Notes: generated by a model from the letters alone, not told the origin. Shown: positions 9,753-21,627, counted from the stretch's first letter. The stretch is DNA of 38,527 bases from Chara braunii (GCA_003427395.1 BFEA01000003.1:9656108-9694634), one strand, 5' to 3'. Made by a program: numbers and translations.

Positions 9753-11152
9753 AACATGGAAAAAATGAGCGTGTCAAGTACCAGCGCCCTTCCGAAGACT
9801 GACATGTAGATGCTGGACCAAGTGTCTGTTTTGCGTAACATCTTCGTCAGCATCTCCGGTGCCATGGCCTGATCTGGTCCGGAATCTGCAAGCTTGATTC
9901 CCAAAAAACGCAGGGGTGTTCTCGGATTTTGCCACTTGAACCCTATTGGGGAAACTTCATGGGGAGGTTGTGGATTGTCTGCGAGCCACCAGCCCATGGT
10001 TTTGTGCCAGTTGACTTTCATTTTTGAGGCCAGCTGGAATGCTTGCATAGCTCTGATAAGTCCCTGAAAGGAGGCCTCAGAGGCCTTGATGATGGTCGTG
10101 AGATCATCCGCAAAGAGTAGTGTAGTCGGAAGGGTCACCGCATGTGTGTGGAGAGTCGGTTCAGCGACCAGTCTATCGATGGACGGATCCTTCTGCAGAA
10201 ATGATGCTATCACTTCCATCGTGAAGAAAAACAACGGTGCCGTGAGCGGGTCCCCTTGGCGGACCGAGCGTGACATCTTGAAGGGACTGGAGAGGAATCC
10301 ATTGACTTGGACCTGACAATGGGCGTCATTATACAGTACTTTGACCCATCTTTAGAAGTTTGGTCCAACCCCCATCCGTTCCATACACTGCTGCTGGAAG
10401 TTCCAGCTAACTTGGCGGTATGCCTTTTCAAAATCGAAGAACAGTATGGCTGCGTTGAGTCGTCTGTCCTTGATGTAACGAGTTGATTCTGTCAAAGTCA
10501 TGACATTGTCGAGAATGAATCTTCCTGGGATGAAACCCGTTTGATCCATGTGAAAACAGTTGCTCGTAATCTTGCTGAGGCGGTTAGCAAGAAGTTTGGC
10601 TAACACTTTATATACGACAGTCAGTAGCGTAATCGGCCTGTAGTTCTTGAGATCCGCTGGATCTTTTTTTTTGTACAGCAAGGTGACCACTCTCGTGCTT
10701 ATGTATTTTCCCAGTCCTTCCTGTGACTCTGCTTTGCTGAGAAAGGACATATACTCTTGCTCAGACACCGCCCAAAAGGTTTGCCAGAACTCCTTGGATA
10801 GACCATCTTTGCCTGGTGTCTTGTTCGGTTGAAGCGAATACAGCACTGCCCTCACTTCTGCTTGAGTAAGTGGTTTATCCAGCTCTTCGGACTGCTCTTT
10901 TGATAGGGTCTTGTCTAGGTGGTTCAAGAACTTGTGTCTGGCCTCCCTTACAACTGCTTGAGGTAATTGGTTCTCTCTGGAGGTGTAGAGGTCCGTGTAG
11001 AAGTCTGCTGCTATGGATGATAGCATACGCTTCGGATCTGAAGTGACTGTGTCGCCTGTGTTCAGTAGGTCGATGAGTTTGTTCCGAGTGTTGGTTTTTA
11101 TCTTTTGGAAAAAGTATTTGGTCATTTTATCGCCCTGTTCCAACTCTTCCAC
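9707..11152 (-). pseudogene. LINE ORF2, reverse transcriptase domain
   Basis: The first segment (11152-10352) contains the non-LTR fingers and palm: NKTPGKDGLSKEFWQTFW, YRPITLL, KVLAKLLANRL, GFIPGRFILDN and AILFFDFEKAY, with the first catalytic Asp. A TAA stop after VGPNF at 10350 breaks it. The sense resumes in another frame through NGFLSSPFKMSRSVRQGDPLTAPLF to catalytic FADD at 10103-10114, then the thumb with SKMKVNWHKT and FLGIKLAD. These are the standard non-LTR RT blocks in the right order. It ends about 9707 with the frame passing to the C-terminal part. Confidence 0.9.
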
Positions 11153-12310
11153 TCAGCCAGTTTCTGTCTGGCCGCATCCAGCGCTCCTTCTAGTTTTGTC
11201 AAACCTGGTTGAGCGACGAGGTTTCTCTCAGTCAGTCTGAGAACTGCTTCTAGCTCCTTCTCCCTTGAAGATCTTCTGGCGGCCAGAATGCGAGACGCTT
11301 TGGTCGTGGCCATGGATAGACTCCCCACCAGTTGTGGGAAGGAGGTGGTACGAGTGCCGAAAGCTTCACACGTCTCCACGATGTGTTGTTTCATGATCTG
11401 TGTATCCAGGAGAGACTTATTGATGTTGAAGAAGCCAGGTCCTCTTTTGGTGGTAGCTTCAAGGGCAAGGTTCAGGAATATGTACTTGTGGTCCAGTCCC
11501 GTAGAGTACGGCAGGTCACTGATTCCCGTTGTTAGGATTGCGCCCTGGAGACTTTCAGATGTGAGAAAGAAGTCTATTCATGACGCCGAGTAGTGTTGAC
11601 TGCGATTACGCTTGAAATAGGTGAAAGCTTTAGAGGTGGGTTGAAGGGTTCGATATGGATCCACCAATTGTTGTTCCATCATGAGGTTATGTATAGGGGC
11701 CGCCTCCTCCCATGCCATTCCGTCTATACCAGCAGTGCCTCTTGACAACCTGTCCATGGCCAGATCCAGCGTTGCATTCCAGTCTCCTCCTAGCATCAGG
11801 TGGACTGGAGTGGTACAAAGTGGTAATAGAAAATTGACGAAATCTTCTCTGTGTTGCCGGGTGTTTGGACAGTAGATCGAGAGCAGTCAAAAATGCTCCT
11901 GTTTGAAATAAAAGTCCAGTCTCACCCATCTCCCGCCACTTTGATATGACTGTGTCGTCTCTATGGTTATGCCTTGTGCTGCCTCTGTGCTACCGCGTAC
12001 GAAGATGACTATGCCCGCTGATCCTGGCGTCGGAGCCGACACCCATAAGGCAAAATGCACCCAGCGAAGACGGCAACATATCTCCTTTTGTATTTGTTTA
12101 TGCTCCGGTGATTCGGTTAAGTGTGTTTCCTGTAGGCAGAGTATGTCTGGTGGGCTTCTCCCATACCAGCCCACAACGTCCGTGATATTGCTCCATTTTT
12201 GCTGATTTTGGAGAACAGTGGCTAAGACCATTGACATTCCATGGGATGACCCGCAGGTCCAGTGCTAGCGAGGCTGCTCCGTGACACAACGGGCCTGGCA
12301 GGACATCCAT
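11150..12310 (-). pseudogene. LINE ORF2, endonuclease (EEP/APE-like) domain, frameshifted
   Basis: The endonuclease nicks the target DNA to prime reverse transcription. The region opens with LRVIPWNVNGLSH, the usual first motif (WNVNG), then DILCLQETHL (catalytic Glu), and GDWN at 11776-11787, in which the Asp/Asn pair is conserved. Downstream is DYKY-like text (STGLDHKYIFLNL). Three frames are needed: one from 12310 to about 12240, one from 12237 to 11887 (where a stop lies), one from about 11890 to 11578, plus a stop before the linker helix (AARRSSREKELEAVLRLTE). The final histidine motif (SDH) is replaced by LDH. Clearly endonuclease by family; inactive by frame. Confidence 0.83.
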
Positions 12311-12358
12311 GATCGTCTAGATAACCACGTTTTTAGTTATCTGTCTCAGTTATCTTTC

Positions 12359-13129
12359 TATCGCTTCATGTAGAATGCCTCTTTCTTCTCTGCCAGCATG
12401 TTAATTTTCTTTCCCCAGTCCCCCACGTTCGCTAAGAAGAGTTTGTGCCTGGTCATTAGCACCGCTGCCAGAGCCGCCCATTCTGGGGCCATTCCGTGTC
12501 CCAGCAACCCGTACGCCTCAGGTCGACTGTGTGTTGCCGGCCATCTACGTCCTTCCGTTTCTCCATATTGCCTTGTTCTCCTCCCAAGGTAAAGAGCGGA
12601 GTGAGAGCGTCCTTGAATTGCATGGCCAGGGAACCGTCAACAGAAACTGGTCTGCAACTGTGACCAGCGCTCCTGTTGTGTGTACAACGACTTCCCAGTC
12701 CTTATGTGCTAGGTTCCAGCGACATGGGATGAGGACTCTTTTGTGATCCGATTTCCTGGCATCCACCCTGGCTGCCGCATCTATAGTGTTTGTCTGCTCT
12801 TCTGCTATCTTCTGCAACGAGGTGTGTTTGGCAGCGAAGTCTTCATTTTTGGTTGTGAGAGTGGCGACCTGAGCTTCCAATATGGCTTTTCTTCGGCGCA
12901 GGTCTGCAGTCGTGCCTGGCTGAGTTTGTGCCTTCAGTTCCACCGATGTTTGTGTCTTCCCTTCTTTCTTCTCCAAGGCTTTTTTCCCTCGCTTGGGTTT
13001 GCTGGGATGTTCCACTTTGTTTGTGTCTGTGTATGTGTCAGGCCAATGGAATTGCCTGGAGTACTCGGAGTTGTCAACATGTTGAGAGTCTCCCTCAACC
13101 CTGGTCTTGAGGGTGTACTGACGAGCCAC
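12359..13129 (-). pseudogene. LINE ORF1-like protein with coiled coil, one frameshift
   Basis: ORF1 of LINEs is an RNA-binding chaperone. Here a 194-aa frame (13129-12545) has a lysine-rich region (KPKRGKKALEKKEGK) followed by a heptad-like helix (LRRRKAILEAQVATLTTKNEDF). Around 12580-12545 the sense passes to another frame, which reads on with PEAYGLLGHGM, ANVGDWGKK and EAFYMKR and ends with TAG at 12359-12361. The end is 49 bases before the first ORF2 ATG. No CCHC knuckle is seen. The N-terminal 20 residues may belong to E3's 3' end rather than to the LINE. The identification rests on position and composition more than on a recognised domain. Confidence 0.55.
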
Positions 13130-13134
13130 AAATT

Positions 13135-14781
13135 CTAATCTATTGCTTCCAAGCTTTTCAAATCAGTCATGAAGGTTTCCCATTCTTCATACCCAGTAGT
13201 GTCGAGGCGGCGAATCAAGTTTGGAGGGGCTGCACCCTGCATAATCTTCCCCTTGAGTTCTCTTTCATAGCCTGCAATAACTTGGGGTGCTGTTCGCATG
13301 AGTTCTTCTCTGGTGAACCACCGATCTTCCTTGGGATCCAGATGATGTCTGAATCTCACACGGTATTGCATTCTTGGCTTAGGAGGGCGGCCTCTGCCCT
13401 GTGGTTTAGGCATTGGCATCACTCGATGCTCTACGATTCCGTCGATGTCGACTTCGCCATCCATGGTTGGGGGCAGCATTGAACGTCTGGAAGGAAACTG
13501 TGCAATCTCTGCAAAAGGTGCCAGCTTGGATGTGTGGAAAACTGGGTGTGTACGTAGATGAGGTGGGATGTGAATCACATAAGAAGGTCCGTCCACCTGA
13601 TCCCCCACTATGTCTAGGACCTCCCAAGGACCGAAATATTGTGGCATTAGTTTTCTAGATATTCTGAGTTTCTGTCTCAGTTTAGATGACTTTACCCAGA
13701 CCCTGTCCCCTACCTGAAAGTTAGAAGGTCGTCCTTGTTTGTTCTCAGATGCAATCATAGCATCTTGAGATTTCCTCATTTGTTGAACGGCCTGCTGCAG
13801 CATCTGTTCGTACTTGACAACAAATTCTACGCTGCCGGGTGCTGCAGTGGCCTATTTTTCAGGTAGTAGGAAGTCAAGGGCGGAACGGGGCTTCCAACCA
13901 AGATGCAGTTGGTTGAGAGTCATCCCAGTAGCACTGTGTACAACGTTGTTGTACATGCTGGCGACGAGAGGTAGTTTCTCGTCCCCGTCATCCTGGCTTG
14001 GCTTAATGTAGTGCTTAAGTAAGTGTGACACTACCCTGTTCATTTGTTCCGCCTCTCAATTTGACTCAGGGTGGTTCCCTGCTGTCATCTGCAGTCTGGT
14101 GCCCATTTGTTGGGTTGTGCTTTGCCACACTTCGCTTGTGAAACGTACATCTCGGTCACTAATGATAGACGTGGGTAGACTGAAGTCCCGTACCCAGTTG
14201 TCCATAAACATTCTGATGACGTAGTCAGTTTTGGCAGTCTGAGGCATAGGGTTTAATCTTGCATATTTAGAGAAGCGGTCTACTATAACAAAGATGTGCC
14301 TTTTCCCAAACCTGCAGGTCACAAGAGTATCCATGAAGTCCATGGACACACTCTGACCAGAACCTTCAGGAACGGAGCCTGAGTCCTAGGTTTGTCCCTT
14401 TGACATACCTGGTAGGTTTCGACATATTTCTTGGCATCCTCCATCATAGAAGGCCACCAAAATTTATGTACTAAGTTAGCTAACGTTTTTCTATAGCCGA
14501 AATGGCCTGTTGCATCGTGACACTCACCTAAAAATAAACTACGCAAAGACTCTCTATTCGGAACACACAGTCTTTTATTCCCTGTCTTCACGAGAAACAA
14601 TAAGCCATCAACCATCGTAAATTCATCGGAGGTTACCTTATCCTTCGCTTGAAATTTACGAATGATCTCGGATATGACTGGATCTCGCTGATAGGCTTCC
14701 ACCAAGGATCAAGTTAAATCGTCATATATACCAAACTCAGTCACTAATGCACCCAGATAGTCTGCCCTTCGCGATAGTGCA
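13135..14781 (-). pseudogene. E3 integrase and chromodomain-like tail (3' half of interrupted element)
   Basis: This is the downstream part of E3 pol. From the E2 junction it reads LSRRADYLGALVTEF, a stop, then a zinc domain (GECHDATGHFG ... ETYQVCQRDK, where the first Cys of the CxxC is Tyr). A small deletion near 14380 changes frame. The core has MDFMDTL, ISDRDVRFTS and HPESN followed by a TGA, so the Glu motif is interrupted at about 14056. It continues with HLGWKPRSALDF, a stop, then VGDRVWVKSSKLRQKLR and the GPY/F-type module (YFGPWEVLDIVG). The tail (about 13450-13290, DIDGIVEHR to FTREELMRTAPQVIAGYE) is chromodomain-like. Stop TAG is at 13135-13137, right at the LINE. No E3 3' LTR is present. 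Confidence 0.88.
14777..14781. repeat. Target site duplication of E2, left copy (GTGCA)
   Basis: GTGCA directly precedes the TG end of the E2 LTR at 14782 and recurs directly after the CA end at 23684. Five bases is the usual Ty3/gypsy duplication. Confidence 0.92.
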
Positions 14782-15976
14782 TGTTGCATACTAGTGAATC
14801 CTTCACCAAGTATGGGCAGAACCAAAGATCGACCAATATAGGATGAGCATGTATACAGCGGAAGTCTGGGAAACGGACTGACTCACATAGACTAAACTCA
14901 CCCAAACATCACTCAACACACAAGCAATCGTGAGATGATGGGGTCTGAAGCCATACATAGATGATGCTTCAGGCCCCGTCAACCATACACAGATGAATGG
15001 TGGGAGGAGAGACGATGGAGGGGGGAGATATGGACAGCGCCAGATGTCACCGAGATAGAATCCAGAAGGTCACCGATATGGTAGCTCAAAATGTCATCGA
15101 ACAAAGTCATATTGTCGTGGACATAAGTCACCAATGTCGGAGGTACAAAATCCTAATGTAACCGATGCCCGATCTGTGATGCCGCCAGGTATCAATCCCA
15201 ACCGTCTCCAATGTCTCGAATCCGATAAGTATCACAGCCTCCTACCACCGAAGTCCAACCACTGATCTTTGTCCAACTCGTATCAATAGTCTCCAGTCTG
15301 AAGAAGAAAAAGAAGAAGTCTGAAGAAGAAGGAAAAGTATGAAGAAGAAGAAGAAGAAGAAGAAGAAGTCTGAAGAAGAAGAAGAAGAAGAAGTTTGAAG
15401 AAGAAGACTGAGAGGGGAGGCAGAGAGTCGGGGGAGATGGCGAGTAGCCTCAGGCCTAACCTGCGTCTGCAAGATGGCGCCTTGGCTGATGCGGGAGCTG
15501 GGCTGCGCCGCTGGGAGCTATGGTGCTCGCGGTACTCCATGTAAGTCTCCCTCCTCGCGTCCCTTTGCTGCAGTGCGCTAAACTTAGCGCTGCAGCTCCA
15601 ACCGCGGCGCTGAACCAAGAATAGCGCAGCTTGGTGCCTCATGTCGTACTGCCTCTCCAACCTGCTGGAATGGCCGTTGGACCAGCCTAAGTGCCGTTCG
15701 GAGGCCGGTCGGCTTCTATGTTGCCTTCCTGCGTCGTGATTTGAATCGTCCACAATGATGGTTCAGATCAGACCGGCGGCTGGCAGCCTAAAGGGCGCCG
15801 CCAGGCCCAAACAGTAATATTGTTTGGGCCGACCGTGGTCTGCTGCAGGCGCCAACCGGTGGCCTCGAGGGCCTACCAAGAGAAAAAAGGTCCGGCCTTG
15901 GTTGGGTCAGCCTAGGTACCCCCCGTCCGGTAGTGTCAGGCCTGCAAGGGCCCGTGTGAAGTCGCAGTATGTAACA
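14782..15976 (-). repeat. E2 3' LTR (1195 bp)
   Basis: Matches 22559-23684 along its whole length. It is 69 bp longer, mainly because of an expanded GAA array at 15300-15410. The GGCCT-rich part at 15840-15960 corresponds to 23520-23670 in the other LTR. Confidence 0.95.
15300..15410 (+). repeat. (GAA)n-rich microsatellite in E2 3' LTR
   Basis: Runs of AAGAAG broken by TCTGAAG and GTATGAAG. The homologous place in the other LTR (23077-23120) is much shorter, so the array grew or shrank after insertion. Confidence 0.9.
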
Positions 15977-15989
15977 CACTCCCCCCCTT
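15977..15989 (-). other. E2 polypurine tract
   Basis: On the minus strand AAGGGGGGGAGTG abuts the TG start of the 3' LTR. A purine run directly before the 3' LTR is where plus-strand DNA synthesis starts. Confidence 0.85.
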
Positions 15990-16042
15990 AAAGGACCGAG
16001 CTACCTACGAGGGCGAAGTTGTCTGTCCGATACCTGGGTGGG

Positions 16043-16930
16043 TCAGGTGGGACGAACTTTGTCCTTGGCAAGTCGCCGGTTCTCGTAGTCGGAGAAGATG
16101 AGTGGTGCAGATGCCTGTAAATCTGCGCAGGAGATCCAGCATGTGTCATCAGGGGCACATTGCTTGAATGTGACTTGGCATTGCATTGGCTTGTTGCCAT
16201 ACTTGCGATGCGTGATGACACGGTCAACTTCCTGATGTTCGTCCATAGAGGGTGGATCCTGTGATCGTCGCCCCGGAAACTCATCCTCGGAAGGTGGCGT
16301 ATACACGGCCAGCTTCGACGCATGGGAAACCGGGTGCACGCGAAGGTGCAGTGGGATGGCAATCACAAAGGAAGGGCCAGCAGGGTCGTCGCCTGCTGCA
16401 GAAATTACCTTCCATAGTCCAAACCATTTCGGGAGGAGTTTGCGCGAGACGTCTTGCTCCAGCGCGAATTCCTTGGCGAGGGCCCAAACAAGGTCTCCCT
16501 CACGGAAAGGACATGGGAGTCAACGTCGGTTAGCTTGCTGCTGCATGCTGATTTGAGCCTTTTGCATGTTCGCGCGGGCTTTGATCAGCAAGTCCCGGTA
16601 CTTCCGAACGAAAGCAGGAGAGCAAGCGACGTCGATGTCGGCGGCCCGTGGTAGGAGAAGATCGGCAAAGACTCAGGCTTTCTCTCCACCGTGATGCAAC
16701 TCGAATGGAGTGATGCAGATCGCCGGGTGCACCGAAGTGTTATAGGCGAACGCGATGTCGGGAAGCCGGTCAACCCAATCTTTCTGGTCGGGACGGTTGA
16801 GTGTACATAACATCATTTGAGCGGTCTGATGTGCTCCTTCCGACTGCCCATCCGTCTGCGGGTGCCGTGCGGAACTCGGCTTCATAGCCGAACCAGACTC
16901 CGTTATGAGGGAGGTCCAAAAGGCTGACAT
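16043..16930 (-). pseudogene. E2 integrase second half, GPY/F module and chromodomain-like tail
   Basis: The frame 16930-16673 holds the second half of the catalytic core (MSAFWTSLITES, HPQTDGQSEGAHQTAQ with the catalytic Glu, FAYNTSVHPAICITPFELHHG). A frame change near 16675 leads to a linker frame with a stop at about 16518 and then LVWALAKEFALEQDVSRKLL, WFGLWKVISAAG (GPY/F-like) and FVIAIPLHLRVHPVSHASKL. The last 50 residues (VDRVITHRKYGNK ... CAPDDTCWISCADL, APLIFSDYE) fit a chromodomain. The frame ends at 16043. Continues from the first half at 16905. Confidence 0.85.
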
Positions 16931-18356
16931 GAAGCGAGTGTCTCACGATGTCTTCCGGAACACCGTGGCAGGTAATCCAGCCGGTGTGCGAGAGTCGTGC
17001 GAGCTCGGGGGCTGTAGCACGGTACTTGCATGGAAGAAAATGAACATACTTGCTCAAACGGTCAACGACCGTGAGGATGCCGTCATGACCGAGGCGATCG
17101 CGGGGAAACGGGCCTGTAACATCCATGGCAATGGAAAGGCGCAGTGCCCGAGGGATTGGCATCGGTTTCAGTTCGCCATAAGGGACCTGAGATCTACCTT
17201 TGTTACGATGGCAAACTGTGCATGACTCAATGTACCTCATGGCATCGTGAAGAACGTCGAGCCAGTGAAAACGTTGGCGAAGGCGGGCCAATGTGCGGGC
17301 CACGCCGAGGTGTGCCGAAAGTTGTGCGTCGTGGAATTCGCCAAGGAGGCGAGTCCGTAAGATGCGATCTTGGGGCACCACTAGCAAGTCCTTTCCTATC
17401 GTGTGGAGGAGTAAGAACCCGTCGGAGATACGATAGTGACCAGCCGGCGGGTGATCCGACGGAAGCTTCGCGTAGAACTTGGAGTATGTCGGATCGGACA
17501 TGTAGTCGTTGACGAAGTGCTGCTGCAGATCGTCGTCGACCTGGAACGTCGTAGTCACTAGGGCACAAAAATCGGGCCATCGTGAGAGGGCGTCTGCTGC
17601 TCGGTTGGTGGGACTGGGAATGTGGCATGGGTCAAAGTCGAACTGGTCGATGTAATACATCCATCGACCGATCGTGCTAGTGACCGTGTCTTGCATTTTG
17701 TAGTAGGTCAACGGATTGTTATCCGTGTTCCATTTAAAACGCCGGCGACGGAGAAGAAAGTGGCGCCACCGTTTGAGAACGGTGACGAACGCGAGTAACT
17801 CTTTCTTCCTAGCGTCGTGGAGAGTGTTGACGAGAGGCACCTTTTGGGAGAAGTACTCGACCGTGTGCCAACCATCTGGGTGGCATTATTCTAATACCAC
17901 ACTAATATCGTGTCCGGAAGCATCGATAGTCACTTGGGTGGGTAGGGTGGGGTCATAAATACGGAGGGCCGGTGCGTCTTGCATTGCCGCCTTCAACGTA
18001 TTGAACGCGCCACGAGCTGCATCGTCGAACTCGAATGGTACCTTCGGGGACTGAAGTCTTGACAAAGGAGCTGCCACTTTGGAGTAAAACTCGACGAAGC
18101 GTTGATAGTATCCAGCCAAACCCATGAAAGAGCGCACGTCCGTAGTGCAACAGGGTTCTGGCCAATCCACGATGGCTTGGATGTTGTCCGCTAAGGGACG
18201 AATGCCTTTCGGCGTCACATAGTGGCCTAAGTACTCAAGCTCTTGTTTGGCACTTGTCGCGGTTTGCTTTGTACTTGGCTGCTCGCAAACAATCCAAAAC
18301 CGCACGAAGGTGTACGAGGTGCTCGTCAAGCGTCCGGCTATAGACCAAGATATCAT
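16905..18356 (-). pseudogene. E2 RNase H and integrase first half
   Basis: Segment 18356-17886 holds the RT thumb and start of RNase H: LEYLGHYVTPKGIRP, SFMGLAGYYQRFV, then TIDASGHDISVVLE with the first catalytic Asp, closed by TAA at about 17886. Segment 17840-16905 continues in the same sense: ARKKELLAFVTVLKRWRHFL (Glu motif), NTDNNPLTYYK (Asp motif), ADALSRWPDF, then the integrase zinc domain with HDAQLSAHLG and CTVCHRNK, and the core start with SIAMDVTGPF (first catalytic Asp). Near 16930 the frame is lost in the PEDIV motif, before the second catalytic Asp. All catalytic residues seen are conserved. Confidence 0.9.
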
Positions 18357-18993
18357 CGAGGTAGATGAGGAGGGTACGATCGAGCAAGTCTCGGAACTCC
18401 GTTGTCATGGCTGCTTGGAAGGTTGTCGGGGCATTGGTGAGTCCAAATGGCATCACGACCCACTCAAAGTGCCCATACCGCGTTTTGAAGGCGGTCTTGT
18501 ACCGGTCTTGAGGTTGGATTTCAATCTAGTGGTAACCCGACTTCAAGTCCAACTTCGAGAAGTACTTAGCGCCGCCCAACCTCTCAAGGAGATCATCAAT
18601 CTGAGGGAGAGGGCCGGCGTTCTTTATGGTTTGTGCATTAAGTTTTCTATAGTCGATGCACAACCGTAGGTCCTTGTTCTTCTTCCAAACGAAGAGAACC
18701 GGTGCACCGTATGGCGAACAACTAGGGCGAATCCAGCCTTTGTCGAGGAGGTCGTCGAGTTGTGCGCGAAGCACCTCGAGTTCCTCTTCGCTCATGTGGT
18801 AAATGCATCCACGGGGAGGGACGGCAACCGCCTCGAGAGTAATCCCGTGACGTATGGGCCGATCCGGAACCGTTCCGGTGGGAGCCTCGAAGACGTCTCC
18901 ATATCCATCTAAGAGGTGAGTAATGTGTGGGTCCGATGGTGACACAGCTGGTCCGTCCATCGAGGGGAGGGCATGTAGGAAAACAACTCCCAT
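18235..18993 (-). pseudogene. E2 reverse transcriptase
   Basis: Frame 18993-18526 covers the protease-RT linker ([20 protein letters not shown]) and fingers ([42 protein letters not shown]), then a TAG. Directly after the stop the same sense continues with RYKTAFKTRYGHFEWVV and a frame (18456-18235) with MPFGLTNAPTTFQAAM and catalytic YLDD at 18352-18363. A frameshift near 18237 joins it to the thumb. The catalytic residues are intact. Confidence 0.92.
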
Positions 18994-19008
18994 CTCCTCT
19001 ACGTCATT

Positions 19009-19632
19009 CTAAGCTATGGCGTCGCAAATCCTCACGACGGAAACCATGTGACAAGCAATCGAAGTGTGAGGAGTCATGACCGTACACGGGACTAACACTT
19101 CGTTCCAATCACGGATGTGAACGGTTCGGTCATGAAAGTTGACCGGATGGTCGGCGCTACGCAACCAAGACATGCCTAGAATCATGTCGAACTTGGTGTC
19201 GAGGGTGTCGAAAGACACCGACTCGCACACAAGGGGCGCAAAGTACACCGGAACGCCGTCAACGCATCGGTCAATTGACTTTTGCGTGCGGTCGTCCGCA
19301 AGTGTGACTTGCGTAGGTTGCGTCTTCCTTCNAACGCGGGGGCCGAGGCCCGCGCGGGCCATAAAGGCTTGGCTCATAAAGTTGCGAGACGCTCCGCAAT
19401 CAATTAAGGCACTGCAGGTGGCCTTTCCAATTTGAATGCGAATATAGAGCAAAGGAGCGTCGGTCTCAACGTACCTTTGGGTGGCGTACTCGCGGTCAAT
19501 CTTCGCAAGATAGGAGCGGAGATCGACAACCGCTACTTCGTCGTTCGTCAACGGAGTTGGTACTGCAGCGTGCAAGGAGCGTAAATCTGCCATCAAGGCG
19601 TTACAATGCGGCTTTGGCAAGGATCCGGTCAA
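19009..19632 (-). pseudogene. E2 protease region, active site D-C-G
   Basis: Retropepsin segment: CSALIDCGASRNFMS (catalytic Asp codon at 19399-19401) and later FDMILGMSWLRSADHPVNF. The residue after the catalytic Asp is Cys rather than Ser or Thr. Many plant Ty3/gypsy elements have DSGAS here, and Ser to Cys is a conservative change. One base is N (19332). The frame ends with TAG at 19009, 16 bases before the next pol frame. Upstream (19633-19945) the sense can be followed in broken frames without a domain. Confidence 0.82.
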
Positions 19633-19945
19633 GGTAGAGGCATCTAAGAGAAGTCCTCTCTCGTGAGCGAATCAAGGTCCTTAAGCCTTGACCACGCTGT
19701 CGAGTCCTCGGAAATAAGTGGCGAACTAACCGGTTCGCTTGCGGACGGTGTACAAGCTACGCATACGCTATCTAAGTGCACGTGGCTAGGTTGGTCCAAT
19801 GGTGGCACCAGCTGGGCGACATAATCCTAGTATGTGTCACGAGAATCAGCGATTAACGCATGCTCCCCGACAGTGATATTGGTTGCTAGCAAGGCAACCG
19901 GTTCCGGCGGAGTGTGGAGAGGCGTCGCCCCTCTCCGTGCGGAAC

Positions 19946-20242
19946 TTAGTTTCCCGAGTTAGCTGGACGGGGTACCTTTGCCTTGCCCTTGTCCGGGCAT
20001 TGTGCAGTAGTGTGGTTGACACTGTTGCACCAAAAACAATACCCATACCTTTGTTGAAGTTCGAATACTTCCTTGGTGATGTTGTACGCCATCCATGGTT
20101 GCTGCCCAGTCTCCGTCACTGTCGTCCCTTGTGTCGCCTTGTTCTTCCGAACCCTTTTAGGGGCGCTTCGGCGGGAGCGCTGCGACAACTCCTCCATCAC
20201 TTGAGGAGGCTGTTGTAGCGTGGAGATCGGGTGATCCGTCAA
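19946..20242 (-). pseudogene. E2 nucleocapsid with CCHC zinc knuckle
   Basis: A 98-aa frame with a basic stretch (RSRRSAPKRVRKNKA) and one knuckle, CFWCNSVNHTTAQC, spaced C-x2-C-x4-H-x4-C. Gag C-terminal sequence (YDYASFKAILDRANLVIQMD) is readable in another frame at about 20250-20420, so a frameshift lies near 20240. Confidence 0.82.
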
Positions 20243-20426
20243 TGATCACCGCGTTGTTATGCGTCGGCCTTTGGTAGCCTTGCTTAGCCACATATTGCGG
20301 TTGGGACTGCCTTTCGTTGGTGGCCTTGTCATCCATTTGGATGACCAGGTTCGCACGGTCAAGGATGGCCTTGAATGAGGCATAGTCGTACTCGTTACCG
20401 AGTGCCGATCGCAGTCCTCCGCACGA

Positions 20427-21627
20427 TCACGAAAAGAATTCAGATCGCAGGTTTGGGAAACTTAAGTCTAAACCGGGAGTGGTTACTATCTTCTGCCACT
20501 TGATCGTCCAGTCTCGTGTTGACATGTCCCCTTGCGAGCTGGAGTAGACCTCGTTCATGGCCGCCTTCACTACATTTCGGACCATGAATCGAGTGTGCCA
20601 CATTTGCTCGAGCTGCTCCCACGTGATGTGTTTATGCAGGTCGGCGATGGTGGTTCCCAGATTGGCCGCCGTGTGGTTCATGAATGCCTGTGCTCCTCCA
20701 ATGAGTTGGAGGTAGAGTGTTGTCATCATCAGGTAGTCCGACACGTGGTGGCAGGCTGCTTCTATGATGAAGGCTTGCCACCATGCCAAAGCGTCTGTTT
20801 TGTTGTAATCATCAAATTTCCCGATGTTGAAGCATGGCATCTTGTATGCTTTTGAGGCGGCTTCCGGTCGTTCCTGCAGTTTGGTGATGCCCGTCTTGAT
20901 GGCGGCCACCGTGCTGCTGATTGATGTCGGAGTGGTAAAGTCACCCAAATTGTCGATGATGTTGATGACATGGTCGATGCGCTCTCCGAGCTGCTTCGCT
21001 ATGTCTGTCGTGCAGCCTGGTGTTGCTGAGGGCTTAGCCTCAATGCTGTTGATGCTTGTGATAGTGGATGCCAACAGTTGTTGCTGATGTTGTGCTGCTG
21101 CGCGGATGGCGGTTGTCAAAGTTGAAGACTCTCTCTGCTGAGTCTGTCTCAGCTGCCGTCCAGTGTGCACGTGCACTGTCTGCATCGTATTGTTCCACAT
21201 TACCACCCTCATCATACACATCATTAAGTTAGCCAGGTTACTCCTCTCCACCTCCGCCAGTGTCGGATCCGCCTGCTCGTTCGTAGGCACAAAGATCATG
21301 CCTTGGAGTAGTGTTGTCCACTGATTCTCATTTTGAATCAAGGATTGCGTGCTGGCGGTGTTCCGCTTGTCTCGAGCCGTTGCATCAGCCTCAGCAGTCC
21401 GCTGAGCTTGGGCCGCCGTCTCTTGCACAAGCCACTAATGTTATGCTTTTGCTGCCTCTTGTTGTGCCTTTGCTGTGGCTACGACATCCGTAAATGACTG
21501 CACCCGTTGAAGGTAAGCTGCCAAAGTCTCGTGGTCCCCTTGGACCGGACAGGCGGGAAGGACCCCTGTGGTGACCGGTACTGCACTGGGACTGGATGTC
21601 GCTAGAGTCGTTCTCCTGCTGAGTCAT
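20427..21627 (-). pseudogene. E2 gag, matrix/capsid-like
   Basis: The main frame (21428-20427) has a Gln/Ala-rich helical first half and a capsid-like core: FDDYNKTDALAWWQAFIIEAA, LQLIGGAQAFMNHTA, WEQLEQMWHTRFM, DWTIKWQKIVTTPGLDL, which matches the Retrotrans_gag layout. The N-terminus starts at an ATG at 21625-21627 in another frame (MTQQEND). Readable gag sense (DHETLAAYLQRVQSF) follows in the gag direction, then two stops at about 21430. The end near 20427 is a frameshift. Confidence 0.8.

Larger units (their letters stand above)
7882..13134 (-). mobile_element. LINE (non-LTR retrotransposon), minus strand, decayed
   Basis: Read on the minus strand the order is an ORF1-like coiled-coil protein, an apurinic-type endonuclease, a non-LTR reverse transcriptase and a C-terminal zinc-binding region, as in plant LINEs of the L1 type. 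The element lies between the truncated E1 LTR and the end of E3's integrase. There is no poly(A) (poly(T) on the plus strand) at the 7882 end and no target duplication that I can find, so its ends are probably rearranged. Many frameshifts and stops make it inactive. Confidence 0.88.

Noticed and set aside
7882-13134. LINE as a simple insertion into the E1 3' LTR
   Set aside because: The missing LTR end is not found on the other side and no target duplication is seen.
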